Shown here piece by piece: positions 38,060 through 47,827 of a stretch of DNA of 64,000 nucleotides (positions within the stretch are counted from its first letter, which is position 1; each line of letters opens with the position of its first letter). The notes under the pieces were generated by a model. It saw only the letters and a list, made by a program, of their open reading frames with translations, made no database searches and was not told where the DNA came from. Where the stretch lies: positions 186,001 through 250,000 of the forward strand of contig LR792634.1 in NCBI GenBank assembly GCA_902827205.1, read 5' to 3'. The position numbers and the translations under genes are program-made. Source of the DNA: Methanocaldococcus lauensis. Its GTDB lineage: Archaea > AGJL01 > Methanococci > Methanococcales > Methanocaldococcaceae.

Positions 38060-38861
38060 CTTCTCCTACCTGAATTTCTCCATTTATTACCTTTTTACAA
38101 ACATCTACGATTTCACTTATATTATAAATTTTTATATCTGCTACTTCGAGAGCTTTTTTTGACACATTTCCATTTTGTAAGGTTACCACTGCCAAATCAC
38201 TCTCAATCATTGCTGGAACATCATTAGCCCCATCTCCAACCATTATTGTAAAGTAACCTTCTTTTTTTAAATTTACTATTAAATCTCTTTTTTGTTTCTG
38301 ATGAGCCTCTGCCATAATATATTTTTCGTCAAGATTAATAATTTCAGCCAATTTTTTTAAAAAACCTTTTCTATCTCCTGAGGCAATATATACTTTAATA
38401 CCCATTTCTTTTAATTTTTTAATAGTATCTTTAACTTCCTTAAACAAACATCCCGCAGTTGCTATTGTATATTCAACCTCTCCAAGATATGTATCAATTA
38501 TTAAAGCACTACCGTATCCTGTCTCTATATCATATTTTTTTAAAATGTTCAATGGTTCCTGCAAATCTTTAACTTTGGTTTTTCTATCTTTGTAAATTCC
38601 TTCTTTATTTATTGGTGGATTGCAATAAGATATTCCAATATCAACCTCTTTCAATAAATCAGAGATTAACATTTCTGGATCTCTGTTATCTACTACTTTT
38701 AATGGGTCCTCTTTAATTATAACTAATGCTCTACCTTTTTTTTCATCTACAATATCTACAGTTTGGACATTACATATAAATTTATTTTTTCTCAAATCTT
38801 TAATAACTCTCATAATTTTTACAAGAGTTCCAGCACTATCAAAAACAACTGCTACTTTCAT
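38034..38861 (-). CDS. HAD-superfamily hydrolase
   Basis: A 275-residue protein with HAD motif I FDSAGTLVK, motif II IASGDRKGF and motif III/IV VGDGANDVPAM. GDGANDVPAM is the P-type ATPase-like type, and motif I has DSAGT where most phosphatases have DxDxT, so the second Asp is missing. Together these suggest a divergent phosphatase or P-ATPase-like soluble domain. It overlaps the downstream methyltransferase gene and probably forms a two-gene operon. ATG start follows GGGATTGTT. Confidence 0.85.
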   Translation of the reverse strand: MKVAVVFDSAGTLVKIMRVIKDLRKNKFICNVQTVDIVDEKKGRALVIIKEDPLKVVDNRDPEMLISDLLKEVDIGISYCNPPINKEGIYKDRKTKVKDLQEPLNILKKYDIETGYGSALIIDTYLGEVEYTIATAGCLFKEVKDTIKKLKEMGIKVYIASGDRKGFLKKLAEIINLDEKYIMAEAHQKQKRDLIVNLKKEGYFTIMVGDGANDVPAMIESDLAVVTLQNGNVSKKALEVADIKIYNISEIVDVCKKVINGEIQVGEDDRKYRRN

Positions 38862-38943
38862 AACAATCCCATTTAAATAACCTTACAATTATCTACATAA
38901 TATAGATATGTAATTAAAGGTATAAATAAAAAAGTGTGATAGT

Positions 38944-39588
38944 ATGAGAAAAAGAATAGTATTAATAATAACCACCATAATATTAACTGTGATGTCTTCA
39001 ATGTGCATTAATAAAGAGGAGGGAGGTTATATGGAAAATAAAGCTATCAATGGAAAGGTTTTAATGGTTATTGCTCCAAAAGATTTTAGAGATGAAGAAC
39101 TTTTTGAACCAATGGCTGTATTTGAATCTAATGGTTTAAAGGTTGATGTAGTTTCTACTAAAAAAGGAGAATGTGTTGGAATGTTAGGAAATAAAATTGA
39201 GGTTAAAAAAACCATATATGATATAAATAATGTAGATGATTACGATGCAATAGTTATAGTGGGGGGAATAGGTTCAAAGGAATATTTATGGAACAATACA
39301 AAGTTGATAGAATTAGTTAAAGAATTCTATGATAAAGATAAGGTAGTAGCAGCAATATGTTTGTCTCCAGTTGTTTTAGCAAGAGCAGGAGTTTTAATAG
39401 GTAAAAAAGCAACTGTATTTCCTGCACCAGAGGCTATAGAGGAGTTAAAAAAATATGGGGCTATTTATGAAGATAAAGGAGTTGTTGTTGATGGAAATGT
39501 AATAACTGCAAAATCTCCAGATTATGCAAGATTATTTGGTTTGGAAGTTTTAAAAGCTATAGAAAAAGAAAAGAATAAAAATAAATAA
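38944..39588 (+). CDS. PfpI/DJ-1-family protein with N-terminal membrane anchor
   Basis: A 214-residue protein: a hydrophobic N-terminal helix VLIITTIILTVMSSMC, then a DJ-1/PfpI domain from about residue 35 with VLMVIAPKDFRDEELFEP, IVIVGGIGSKEYLW and the nucleophile elbow AAICLSPVVLARAG. Family members are glyoxalases, deglycases or cysteine proteases. The N-terminal helix ending in Cys looks like a lipoprotein or signal anchor, which would place the domain outside the membrane. ATG at 38944 follows GTGATAGT; a shorter cytosolic start at ATG 39031 (MENKAINGK, preceded by GGAGG) is also possible. Confidence 0.85.
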   Translation: MRKRIVLIITTIILTVMSSMCINKEEGGYMENKAINGKVLMVIAPKDFRDEELFEPMAVFESNGLKVDVVSTKKGECVGMLGNKIEVKKTIYDINNVDDYDAIVIVGGIGSKEYLWNNTKLIELVKEFYDKDKVVAAICLSPVVLARAGVLIGKKATVFPAPEAIEELKKYGAIYEDKGVVVDGNVITAKSPDYARLFGLEVLKAIEKEKNKNK

Positions 39589-39617
39589 TTACAAAATTAA
39601 TTATAAATTAATAGTGT

Positions 39618-40301
39618 TTACTCTTGAGATTGGGCTTCTGCAACACTTTCTTCAGTTTCTTCTTTTTCTTTTATAAATCCTTCATTTTCTTCTTTTTTAG
39701 CTAAAGATAAAACTTCAGATTTGTATATAATAACATTCTTTATTGGGAATATCTTCTTACACTCTTCTCTTATTTTCTCAGCCATTTCTCCAAACAACAT
39801 TGCCTGAACATACATTGGGAATGTTTTTTCCTTAGCCATATTTCTTATAATTTCTTCCATTTTCTTTCTGATGTCTGATTTTTGTTTAGCGTTCGCCCTA
39901 TATGCTGTTAAAACCATAGCCTTTGTTCTTATTTTATATCCATCCTGCGTAGTTACATCGAGGATGGCGTCAATTCTACTTCTCCTTCTTCTAATTTGTG
40001 ATTTCATATACTCTCTTGTAGTATCATGTCCATAAAATTGTGCTATTGCTTTATTTCCTGTAATTCCAAAGATTTTGAAATATACTCTATGCATGTGCTT
40101 TGTAGGATCTCCAGTTAAGTCTCTTAAACATGTTTCTGCTACTCTACCTAAAACTAAACTTGGATCATTTGCTGGGGTATATCCAATAAAAACTCCACCA
40201 AATTCAGGAGTTGCATAAATTTCATACCATACTTTTTCTTTCCACTTATCTCTCACTTTTCTTACTTTTCTTCTTGATCTTGCAGTTCTTGCAACAGCCA
40301 T
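39618..40301 (-). CDS. rps3ae: Ribosomal protein S3Ae (eS1)
   Basis: A 227-residue small-subunit protein: basic N-terminus MAVARTARSRRKVRKVRDKWKEKVWYEIYATPEFGG, core with LRDLTGDPTKHMHRVYFKIFG and an acidic C-terminal tail (EEETEESVAEAQSQE). ATG follows GGTGAAAAA. It is downstream of the zinc-finger protein and S2 genes on the minus strand, probably one transcript. Confidence 0.96.
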   Translation of the reverse strand: MAVARTARSRRKVRKVRDKWKEKVWYEIYATPEFGGVFIGYTPANDPSLVLGRVAETCLRDLTGDPTKHMHRVYFKIFGITGNKAIAQFYGHDTTREYMKSQIRRRRSRIDAILDVTTQDGYKIRTKAMVLTAYRANAKQKSDIRKKMEEIIRNMAKEKTFPMYVQAMLFGEMAEKIREECKKIFPIKNVIIYKSEVLSLAKKEENEGFIKEKEETEESVAEAQSQE

Positions 40302-40332
40302 TTTTTCACCTTAAAAATTTAATTATTATTTT

Positions 40333-40941
40333 TTATTCTTCTCTATAGTACTCAGATATGTCAATATAATTCCTTACAGGTTTTACAACTTCCCCATACA
40401 ACCTTTTTATATCTTTAGCCTTTGCTTTTTTAGGAAAACCTTTCTCAGCTTTTATTTTCTTTAGTTTAAAGAATCCATCGTTTATTTTATAAACTTTATC
40501 TAATTCAAATTCGAAATCGTTTGGAACATAAATATATATTCCATAAGTTTTACTTTTATCATTTATTGAAATTCCTAATTTTTTAGGAATAGATAAGGAT
40601 TTACCCCAAATATATTTAATATCTCTACCCAATGCAGATTTTACAGGTTCAGGAGTTTCGATTTTAGTTATTTCAATATCTTCTCCATCAATATTTATAA
40701 TGTCACCAACTTTGTAGGTTTCATCTTCTGGAATATTAATTACTTTAGATTCAGAAATGTCGTATCTACTAATGATTAATTTTATCTGGTTTAATTTAAC
40801 TTTATCAATAACTTCTTTAACAGTTCCACAGTTTGGACATTTAACTAAATAATAGGCAGATTTATCATAAATTTTCTTTTTTAATACTTCCATCTCTTCA
40901 CAACCACAATTCTCGCAAACCATATATATTTTTTCAGGCAT
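40333..40941 (-). CDS. HVO_0476-family zinc-finger protein
   Basis: A 202-residue archaeal protein with an N-terminal zinc finger CENCGCEE...CPNCGTVKEV, a beta-rich middle (VGDIINIDGEDIEITKIETPE) and a basic C-terminus (KKAKAKDIKRLYGEVVKPVRNYIDI). It belongs to a conserved family of unknown function, and location between S2 and S3Ae suggests a link to the ribosome or translation. ATG 40941 with GAGAGGT upstream is chosen over TTG 40959. Confidence 0.8.
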   Translation of the reverse strand: MPEKIYMVCENCGCEEMEVLKKKIYDKSAYYLVKCPNCGTVKEVIDKVKLNQIKLIISRYDISESKVINIPEDETYKVGDIINIDGEDIEITKIETPEPVKSALGRDIKYIWGKSLSIPKKLGISINDKSKTYGIYIYVPNDFEFELDKVYKINDGFFKLKKIKAEKGFPKKAKAKDIKRLYGEVVKPVRNYIDISEYYREE

Positions 40942-40960
40942 TTTTAAAACCTCTCTCAAT

Positions 40961-41626
40961 TTATTTTTTTCTTCTCCTTCTTCTTCTCTTATCTTTTGGC
41001 TGAATTATTATTCTATATTTTGGATTTGCTGCTCTCTCTAAGAATTCTTCATATGTAAATGGTAAGTTAGTGTCATCAGATATAACTCCCTTATTTTTGA
41101 GGAACTCTCTTGTTAGCAAGTAGTAAATTAATGCCACAGCCTTTTTACCTTTATTGTTTGTTGGAATAACCAAGTCTATGAATGAAGTTAAGTGTTCAGT
41201 ATCACATAAACTAACTATTGGAACTCCTATTTCTATAGCCTCTTTCAAAGCCTGTCTATCGACTCTTGGATCACTGATAAATACAACCTCTGGTTCTATA
41301 AAGCCTTTGTATGAAGGGTTTGTTAAAGTTCCAGGAACAAATCTTCCTGCAATAGTTCTAACTCCCGTGTATTTACCAAATTCTTCTAATGGACCCATTG
41401 TATAAATTCTTCTTGAAACAGCCAATATATCCTCTGGCTCATATCTTGCTAAAAACTTAGCGGCAATTCTTAATCTTTCATCTGTTTTTCTAACATCTAA
41501 AACATACAATCCATCACTTCTAACTCTATATATAAATTTCTCCATATCTTTTGTTTTTTGCTGAGTACCTATGTGAATTCCTGAAGCTAAGTATGTATCT
41601 AATGGTACTAACAGCTCTTCACTCAT
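40961..41626 (-). CDS. rps2: Ribosomal protein S2 (uS2)
   Basis: A 221-residue small-subunit protein: [73 protein letters not shown] and a C-terminal KRRRRRRKK tail. GGGTGGAAAAT puts the start at ATG 41626, not GTG 41641. First gene of S2, zinc-finger, S3Ae. The 173-base leader region up to L15e (41627-41799) has a weak GGGG/CCCC pairing but no clear element. Confidence 0.97.
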   Translation of the reverse strand: MSEELLVPLDTYLASGIHIGTQQKTKDMEKFIYRVRSDGLYVLDVRKTDERLRIAAKFLARYEPEDILAVSRRIYTMGPLEEFGKYTGVRTIAGRFVPGTLTNPSYKGFIEPEVVFISDPRVDRQALKEAIEIGVPIVSLCDTEHLTSFIDLVIPTNNKGKKAVALIYYLLTREFLKNKGVISDDTNLPFTYEEFLERAANPKYRIIIQPKDKRRRRRRKK

Positions 41627-41799
41627 ATTTTCCACCCTCAAAATAGTGGTTTTTATTTATTTAAAGATTCGGGGCTTTAAAAATTAGTAGTTGTTATCCC
41701 CAAAATGTTTAAAAATTGATTAATAAAGGGGGTATATAAAATTTTCTTACTATATCATTTATTTATAGTTTCATAAATATTATCGTCAGTGTAAATAAT

Positions 41800-42384
41800 T
41801 TACTTACCTCTTCTTCCATGAGCCCTTATACTTGGTCTTACCTTTTCAGCACCAATTCCCTTATTTCTTAATCCTCTACCTTTCTTACCTGCTGATGTTA
41901 AACCTCTAAATGCTCTTCCTCTGTGTTTTCCAGAGCATAACCAGTTAAGTTGAGGATCTGCCTGAATAACTGGGTGGTAAGGATCTACAAGAATAACCTC
42001 ATACCACTTATATTTTCCATCTTCTCCCACCCAGTAACTGTTTAAAACTTCCATGTTTGGATATTTTCTTGCTGCTCTCTCTTCGGCGATTCTTTGAATT
42101 GATTTACCCATTGTTATTTTATTAACCCCTAATGTTGCTGGCTTTTTTGAATTCTTTGGTCTTGGTTTTCTTAATCCTCCTCTTCTAACTCTAACTCTAA
42201 CAACGATAATTCCCTGTTTAGGTTTGTATCCTAATGCTCTTGCTCTATCTAATCTTGTAGGTCTTTCTATTCTAACTACTGCTGGTTCTCTTCTCCACTG
42301 TATTAATCTTTCCCATAATAATTCTCTAACATATGTATCTTTTGGTCTTTTCCACGCTTCTCTTATATATTTATATATTCCCAT
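41800..42384 (-). CDS. rpl15e: Ribosomal protein L15e
   Basis: A 194-residue very basic large-subunit protein: [25 protein letters not shown]-like segment [21 protein letters not shown], and [40 protein letters not shown]. Length is typical. ATG follows GAGAGGGATAGT. A BRE/TATA lies about 45 bases upstream. Confidence 0.97.
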   Translation of the reverse strand: MGIYKYIREAWKRPKDTYVRELLWERLIQWRREPAVVRIERPTRLDRARALGYKPKQGIIVVRVRVRRGGLRKPRPKNSKKPATLGVNKITMGKSIQRIAEERAARKYPNMEVLNSYWVGEDGKYKWYEVILVDPYHPVIQADPQLNWLCSGKHRGRAFRGLTSAGKKGRGLRNKGIGAEKVRPSIRAHGRRGK

Positions 42385-42430
42385 ACTATCCCTCTCTTAA
42401 GGGTTCAGCATTTAGCCACATCCCCTTTTT

Positions 42431-42446
42431 GTATATAAAACTTTTA
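42431..42446 (-). promoter_or_regulatory. rpl15e: BRE/TATA promoter of L15e
   Basis: The minus strand reads CTAAAAGTTTTATATAC, matching the BRE/TATA layout of the tRNA and small Hsp promoters in this window. Predicted transcription start is near 42410, giving a leader of about 25 bases with GAGAGGGAT. Confidence 0.6.
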
Positions 42447-42586
42447 GAGTTATTAACTAATAGTAACTACTATATTAACTTAACGGTTTAATATCATAGA
42501 CTTTTAAAATTTTATTTAATGAAAAGATTTTTATAGTAATTTCATATTAATTTATTTTGGTTATTCCTAAAAATGAGGTGATTTTA

Positions 42587-42928
42587 ATGGAAATTCCCCA
42601 ACAAATTCAAGCTCAATTAATGCAATTACAACAATTACAGCAACAATTACAAATGATTATGTTACAAAAACAAAATGTTGAATCTGAATTAAATGAATGT
42701 AAAAAAGCATTGGAAGAATTAGAAAAATCCACAAGTGAGGAAGTTTATAAGTTAGTAGGTGGATTATTTATAAAAAGAAAAAAAGACGATGTTAAAAAAG
42801 AGTTAGAGGAGAAAATAGAAACTTTAGAACTAAGAGTAAAAACTTTAGAAAAACAGTCTGAAAAATTACAAACAAGATTAAAAGAATTACAGGAAAAAAT
42901 TCAAAAAATGATTCCTACAGCCGTTTAA
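42587..42928 (+). CDS. pfdB: Prefoldin beta subunit
   Basis: A 113-residue chaperone subunit: two long coiled-coil helices (Gln/Leu-rich 5-40 and Glu/Lys/Leu-rich 70-110) linked by the beta hairpin [17 protein letters not shown]. Prefoldin hands unfolded proteins to the thermosome. GAGGTGATTTTA sets ATG 42587. Its last 4 bases overlap the end of the convergent PurM-like gene. Confidence 0.95.
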   Translation: MEIPQQIQAQLMQLQQLQQQLQMIMLQKQNVESELNECKKALEELEKSTSEEVYKLVGGLFIKRKKDDVKKELEEKIETLELRVKTLEKQSEKLQTRLKELQEKIQKMIPTAV

Positions 42929-44289
42929 AACTTTAAATATTTATTCTTCTTATTTAATAATTCTACTACGAAATCCTTCTTTTTAATTGCCTCATCACAC
43001 GCTTTTCTAACTTTTTCTTTCATTTCTTCTAAGTTTTCTGGAGGTTTTTCTCCAACTACCTTTTTAACTGGAGTATAGGCGGATTCTCTAAACATTGGCT
43101 TCAAAGAAATCCTTTTATTATCTTCAATTAAATAACTCTCATTCCCCTCTTCAACATATCCAACCTCTATAGCTCCAGTAACCTTTTTTATCTCATTGGC
43201 ATATTCTTCTGGGCAAATAATCATTAATGAGTCAGTAGAAACTCCTAATGGGTCTATATCCAATGCCTCAAGCATTTCCAAGACCTTTGGATTTATTGTT
43301 TTATAAACTTTCTCTTTATCAAAAACTAACGAAACTTTTGCAGTTTTTGAAATTTCATAGGCATCTCCTCTTAAACCACCATTAGTTACATCAGTCATTG
43401 CATGAATATTTTTAATTAAACCACTTCTAATCAAGTTTTGGCAAGCTTTTATAAAATCTACATTTAGTGTTTCGTAAATAACATCAAACCATCCGTAATA
43501 TAAGGCAGTTGTAGTTATTGTCCCCCCTCCACTACCCTCAGTCATCAATATAATGTCTCCAACCTCTGCATTTCTTCTGGCTGTGGGTTTTCCTTCTTTT
43601 ATAACTCCTATTGCACCAACAGCACTAACTAATCTTTCCCCAATAACCATATCTCCTCCAACTCTTAAAGTACTCCCTCCTATCAAAGGAACATTGACCG
43701 CTTCAGATACAGCACATATTCCAGCAGTGAAATCAAATATTTTTCCAACATCTCCGTCATCTGCCAAATGAATATCACTAATTAAAGCAACAGCCTCTGC
43801 TCCCATAACATAAACATCTCTTAAAGCTGCTCTCGTTACGTGAAACCCTCCCAAAAAAGGGAAATCACTTAATCTCGAATGAGTTCCATCTATTGCCGCA
43901 ACTATATATTTAGCGTTATCAACTTTAACTATTCCAGCATCATCTTGCTCCTCTGTTGAAACATATGCCTTAACATTTGTGCTTTTAACTATTCTTGCTA
44001 TTTCCCTATGAACAAAAAAATCTCCCTCTCCTCTACTACCAACACCCATTTTTCCCATTGTAACTTTAGATTCTGGATATTTCAATAAATTTTTTAACTT
44101 TTCATCCTTAATCTCTTTAAATTTTTCAGTAGTTTTTACCTCTTCTAATATTGCTTTTATAAATTTTTTTGCAAATTCTTCATCAATATCTTCTTTGATT
44201 TCCAATATTCTTTTAAAACCATCTTCAATAATCTTATTTTCAGGAATATTTTTTCTTAAACATCTTCTAACATATCCTTCTAAATCCAT
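42925..44289 (-). CDS. AIR synthase (PurM)-related protein of methanogens
   Basis: A 454-residue protein of the PurM/HypE/SelD/ThiL ATP-binding fold: about 75 residues of helical N-terminus, then [36 protein letters not shown] (Asp-rich metal site), [18 protein letters not shown], and the C-terminal half [20 protein letters not shown] and [16 protein letters not shown]. Related methanogen proteins are annotated AIR-synthase-related; the substrate is unknown. GGTGAAAAA sets ATG 44289. The family usually activates a carbonyl or acid with ATP. Confidence 0.82.
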   Translation of the reverse strand: MDLEGYVRRCLRKNIPENKIIEDGFKRILEIKEDIDEEFAKKFIKAILEEVKTTEKFKEIKDEKLKNLLKYPESKVTMGKMGVGSRGEGDFFVHREIARIVKSTNVKAYVSTEEQDDAGIVKVDNAKYIVAAIDGTHSRLSDFPFLGGFHVTRAALRDVYVMGAEAVALISDIHLADDGDVGKIFDFTAGICAVSEAVNVPLIGGSTLRVGGDMVIGERLVSAVGAIGVIKEGKPTARRNAEVGDIILMTEGSGGGTITTTALYYGWFDVIYETLNVDFIKACQNLIRSGLIKNIHAMTDVTNGGLRGDAYEISKTAKVSLVFDKEKVYKTINPKVLEMLEALDIDPLGVSTDSLMIICPEEYANEIKKVTGAIEVGYVEEGNESYLIEDNKRISLKPMFRESAYTPVKKVVGEKPPENLEEMKEKVRKACDEAIKKKDFVVELLNKKNKYLKF

Positions 44290-44542
44290 TTTTTCACCAA
44301 GTTTGATATTCAGCATTAGGTATTAATTTATGTAAATAGCAAAAATGTTTAAATATTAGCATTAGTATTTCATACAATTGATTATATATTACCATTTTTA
44401 GCATATATTTATATATTCAAAAATTTAAAGATTAATTCTATATTTATCTAAATATAAAAGTTAAAAATCAATATTATTTAATTTTAAATGTTTCATTCTA
44501 TGATAATTTTTAGTTTAAGATTCAGTTTAAAAAGGTGTTAGT

Positions 44543-46510
44543 ATGTTTTCAATAAAATTTAAAACTACCGAAGAATTGCCCGAACCTTCTCCAAGATTAA
44601 TTGACCAAGTTATTGGACAAGATGAAGCGGTTAAAATTATTTTATCAGCCGTAAAAAACAAAAGAAATGTTATTTTATTAGGGGATCCTGGAGTTGGAAA
44701 ATCAATGATTGTAAAAGCAGTAGGAGAAATTTTACAAGATTTTGGAGATTTTACCCCTTACTATGTAATTGCAAAACCTAATTTAAAGAATATGGAGAGA
44801 CCAATAGTTGAAGTTATAGATGGAGAGTACAAAGAAGATTTAAAAGAGATTCCAAAGTTAGATTTAAAATCTCCTAATCCATTAACTTTAATTTTAATAA
44901 TGGTTGGAGCGATAATTTTGTCACAGTATTTTTTAAGAAGCATACCTGAAAAGTATCTATTAGCGTCAGTGACAATAACAGCTTTAATTGTATTAGTATT
45001 TGGGTTCATTATAATATTAACAAGTATAATGGGAGCTTCAAGAGCTTCAATGAGCAACTCTTTAAGTCCAATGGATTTAAAGCCAGTTCTATTATATGAA
45101 TGCAAAAAGAGACCTCTTGTTAGAGCGAGTGCATACAATGTAACGAGATTATTGGGGGATATTAAGCACTGTCCATTAGGTGGAAGACCTCCATTAGGAA
45201 CTCCACCACATAAGAGAATTATATTAGGGGCTATTCACGAGGCTCATAGAGGAATTTTGTATGTCGATGAAATAAAAACAATGCCCTTAGAAGTTCAAGA
45301 TTATATATTAACTGCATTACAAGATAAATGTCTCCCAATTAGTGGAAGAAATCCAAACTCAAGTGGGGCTACTGTAGAAACTAATCCAATTCCATGTGAT
45401 TTTATTTTAATAATGTCTGGAAATATGGATGATGTCTATAATTTAAGAGCCCCTCTATTGGATAGAATCGACTATAAAATTGTCTTAAAGAATAAAATGG
45501 ATAATACCTTAGAAAATAGAGACAAAATTTTACAATTTATTGTTCAAGAAATAAAAAATAACAATTTAAATCCAATGACTTATGACGGATGTTGTGAAGT
45601 AGTTAAAATTGCTCAATACTTAGCTGGTTCTAAGGATAAATTAACATTGAGATTAAGATTACTTGCTAACATTATAAAAATGGCAAACGATATAGCGATG
45701 GGTAAAGAAATTGAAGAATTATTAGGAAACTTTGATGAAAAAGGTAATTACAGTCCAGAAACTAAAAAAGATGAAAATAAAAAAGTTTATATCACTGCTG
45801 AGCATATAAGAAAGGTGTTTGAATCTGGAATTTACAGTATGGAGAAACAAGTAGCTTTAAACTACATTAAAAACTTTAAGAGATACAAACACATAGTGCC
45901 TAACGACACACCAAAAGTTGGGGTAGTATATGGATTGGCAGTTATAGGAGTTGGAGGAATTGGAGATGTAACCAAAATTATAGTTCAAATATTGGACTCA
46001 AAGAATCCAGGAACTCACTTATTAAATATATCAGGAGACATTGCAAAGCATTCTATAACATTAGCATCTGCATTATCAAAAAAACTGGTTAGCGAAGGAA
46101 AACTTCCACTACCTAAGAAAGATATAGATTTAAATAATAAAGAGATTTATATCCAATTTAGTCAGTCATACTCAAAAATAGATGGAGATAGTGCTACAGC
46201 GGCAGTATGTTTAGCAATAATATCTGCCTTATTAAACATCCCTCTAAAACAAGACTTTGCAATAACTGGAAGTTTAGATTTAAATGGAAATGTTTTGGCA
46301 ATTGGAGGAGTTAATGAAAAAATAGAGGCGGCAAAGAAATATGGGTTCAAGAGGGTTATAATTCCAGAGGCTAATTTAATTGATGTTATAGAGAGTGAGG
46401 GGATAGAAATTATTCCAGTAAAAACTTTAGACGAAATAATTCCATTGGTGTTTGACTTAGAATCTATTGATAAAAATACAGAAACTGAAACATCTAAGAT
46501 TTCCAAATAA
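44543..46510 (+). CDS. lonB: Archaeal membrane-bound Lon protease (LonB)
   Basis: A 655-residue ATP-dependent protease on the inner face of the membrane. AAA+ domain with Walker A GDPGVGKS (47-54), two transmembrane helices inserted at about 116-160 (LTLILIMVGAIILSQYFL, TALIVLVFGFIIIL), Walker B region GILYVDEIKTM, and the C-terminal Ser-Lys protease domain with Ser550 (DGDSATAA) and Lys593 (GGVNEKI). No intein, unlike Pyrococcus. ATG follows AAGGTGTTAGT. The region 44290-44542 upstream is AT-rich promoter DNA. Confidence 0.97.
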   Translation: MFSIKFKTTEELPEPSPRLIDQVIGQDEAVKIILSAVKNKRNVILLGDPGVGKSMIVKAVGEILQDFGDFTPYYVIAKPNLKNMERPIVEVIDGEYKEDLKEIPKLDLKSPNPLTLILIMVGAIILSQYFLRSIPEKYLLASVTITALIVLVFGFIIILTSIMGASRASMSNSLSPMDLKPVLLYECKKRPLVRASAYNVTRLLGDIKHCPLGGRPPLGTPPHKRIILGAIHEAHRGILYVDEIKTMPLEVQDYILTALQDKCLPISGRNPNSSGATVETNPIPCDFILIMSGNMDDVYNLRAPLLDRIDYKIVLKNKMDNTLENRDKILQFIVQEIKNNNLNPMTYDGCCEVVKIAQYLAGSKDKLTLRLRLLANIIKMANDIAMGKEIEELLGNFDEKGNYSPETKKDENKKVYITAEHIRKVFESGIYSMEKQVALNYIKNFKRYKHIVPNDTPKVGVVYGLAVIGVGGIGDVTKIIVQILDSKNPGTHLLNISGDIAKHSITLASALSKKLVSEGKLPLPKKDIDLNNKEIYIQFSQSYSKIDGDSATAAVCLAIISALLNIPLKQDFAITGSLDLNGNVLAIGGVNEKIEAAKKYGFKRVIIPEANLIDVIESEGIEIIPVKTLDEIIPLVFDLESIDKNTETETSKISK

Positions 46511-46528
46511 ATAATAAGAAGTGCTATT

Positions 46529-46813
46529 ATGGACGAGAGAGAAATAGAAGAAAATTTTAGAGTATTAAATAAAAAAATTTTGGAATTAGAAAAAAGAGTA
46601 GATGCTAAACTAAAAGAAAACGAGAAAAAGATAGATGAGAAAACTAATAAAATACTAAGTCAAGAAACTATTTTAATTTTAGGATTATACTTAAAAATTA
46701 TGGACGATATTAAAAAAAATTTAAAAATTATTCGTATTAACATAATACTCTTAGAACTTTTAATTATCTTTCTATACATTGCCGTTATAATATTAATATT
46801 AAAGATATTTTGA
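46529..46813 (+). CDS. Coiled-coil protein with C-terminal membrane helix, unknown
   Basis: A 94-residue protein. Residues 1-50 form a highly charged coiled coil ([35 protein letters not shown]), and residues 68-94 are a strong hydrophobic helix ([25 protein letters not shown]), so it is a membrane-anchored coiled coil. I do not recognise the family. It lies 18 bases after lonB and its stop overlaps the ribosome binding site of fucA, so the three genes are probably cotranscribed, and it may interact with membrane-bound LonB (inference). Confidence 0.75.
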   Translation: MDEREIEENFRVLNKKILELEKRVDAKLKENEKKIDEKTNKILSQETILILGLYLKIMDDIKKNLKIIRINIILLELLIIFLYIAVIILILKIF

Positions 46814-46821
46814 GTGAAATT

Positions 46822-47367
46822 ATGAATAAAAGTCTATTTATTGAAATCTGTAAAAGATTATATGATAGAAAGTATGTAGTAGGTAGTGGAGGGAATGTTT
46901 CAGTTAGAGATAAAAATATAGTTTATTTAACGCCAACTGGCTCTATTTTAGGGTTTTTAAAAGAAGATGATATTGCTATAATGGATTTAGATGGAAATAT
47001 TATAAAAGGAAATCCTACATCTGAAAGAAATCTCCATTTAATGATTTATAGGAAAAGGAAGGATGTAAATGCTATAATCCATACTCATTCAATTGTCTCT
47101 ACTTTTTTATCAATAATAGATAAAGAAATAGAAATATTAACAGCAGATGGAAAAGTATTTTTAAAGAAAATTGGATATGTTGATTATTATGAGGCGGGGA
47201 GTTTAAAATTGGCAGAAGAAACTGCAAAAAGAGATGAAGATGTGATAATATTAAAAAATCATGGTGTAGTTTGCTTAGGAAAGGATTTAATTGATGCCTA
47301 TGTAAAAGTGGAAACTTTAGAAGAGCAGACTAAACTAACTCTTTTAAAACTTCTTGTAAATAAATAA
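46822..47367 (+). CDS. fucA: L-fuculose-phosphate aldolase
   Basis: A class II zinc aldolase of 181 residues: [12 protein letters not shown], the zinc-binding HTHSIVST and the base LTADGKVFL, with a third ligand at ILKNHGVV. In methanogens it supplies lactaldehyde, thought to feed lactate for coenzyme F420. ATG 46822 follows GAGTGAAATT, itself overlapping the TGA of the upstream gene. Confidence 0.92.
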   Translation: MNKSLFIEICKRLYDRKYVVGSGGNVSVRDKNIVYLTPTGSILGFLKEDDIAIMDLDGNIIKGNPTSERNLHLMIYRKRKDVNAIIHTHSIVSTFLSIIDKEIEILTADGKVFLKKIGYVDYYEAGSLKLAEETAKRDEDVIILKNHGVVCLGKDLIDAYVKVETLEEQTKLTLLKLLVNK

Positions 47368-47377
47368 ATTTTTTTGA

Positions 47378-47659
47378 TTATTTAACTCTCTCTAACTCAC
47401 TAACTATGCTCCATATCTGTGTTCTTGTATGTAGTGGCATATTAGGGTCGTTACTAATTTCATCCAATATGTGAATTGCAGTTGCACTCCTTACAATTGG
47501 TTCTTCGTCCTCTTTTAAAATAGTTTCTTTAGCCTTTTCTGCAGCTGCTCTAATGTTTCTTGGAACAGTAGTATCATTAATTATCTCATCTAACATTAAT
47601 GCAACATCTTTTAATATCTCTTCAGGAGTTTTTTCCCTTGCCGCACTACCAAACACCAT
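47378..47659 (-). CDS. UPF0147 family protein
   Basis: A 93-residue, all-helical archaeal protein (LKDVALMLDEIINDTTVPRNIRAAAEKAKETIL ... RTQIWSIVSELERVK) of the widely conserved UPF0147 family, function unknown. GGTGAGAGTT sets ATG 47659 over GTG 47668. Convergent with fucA, 10-base gap; divergent from glmS. Confidence 0.88.
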   Translation of the reverse strand: MVFGSAAREKTPEEILKDVALMLDEIINDTTVPRNIRAAAEKAKETILKEDEEPIVRSATAIHILDEISNDPNMPLHTRTQIWSIVSELERVK

Positions 47660-47827
47660 AACTCTCACCTCATAAGATATTTTATAGTATTAATTATATT
47701 AATTTCATTACTTAAAAGAACTTTAATATGAAATAAATTAAATCAAATAATATATATACCAAACTACTATTATCTAAATTATTATTTATTATTGTTAAGA
47801 AATATTTAGGCTTATCGGTGAAATGAT

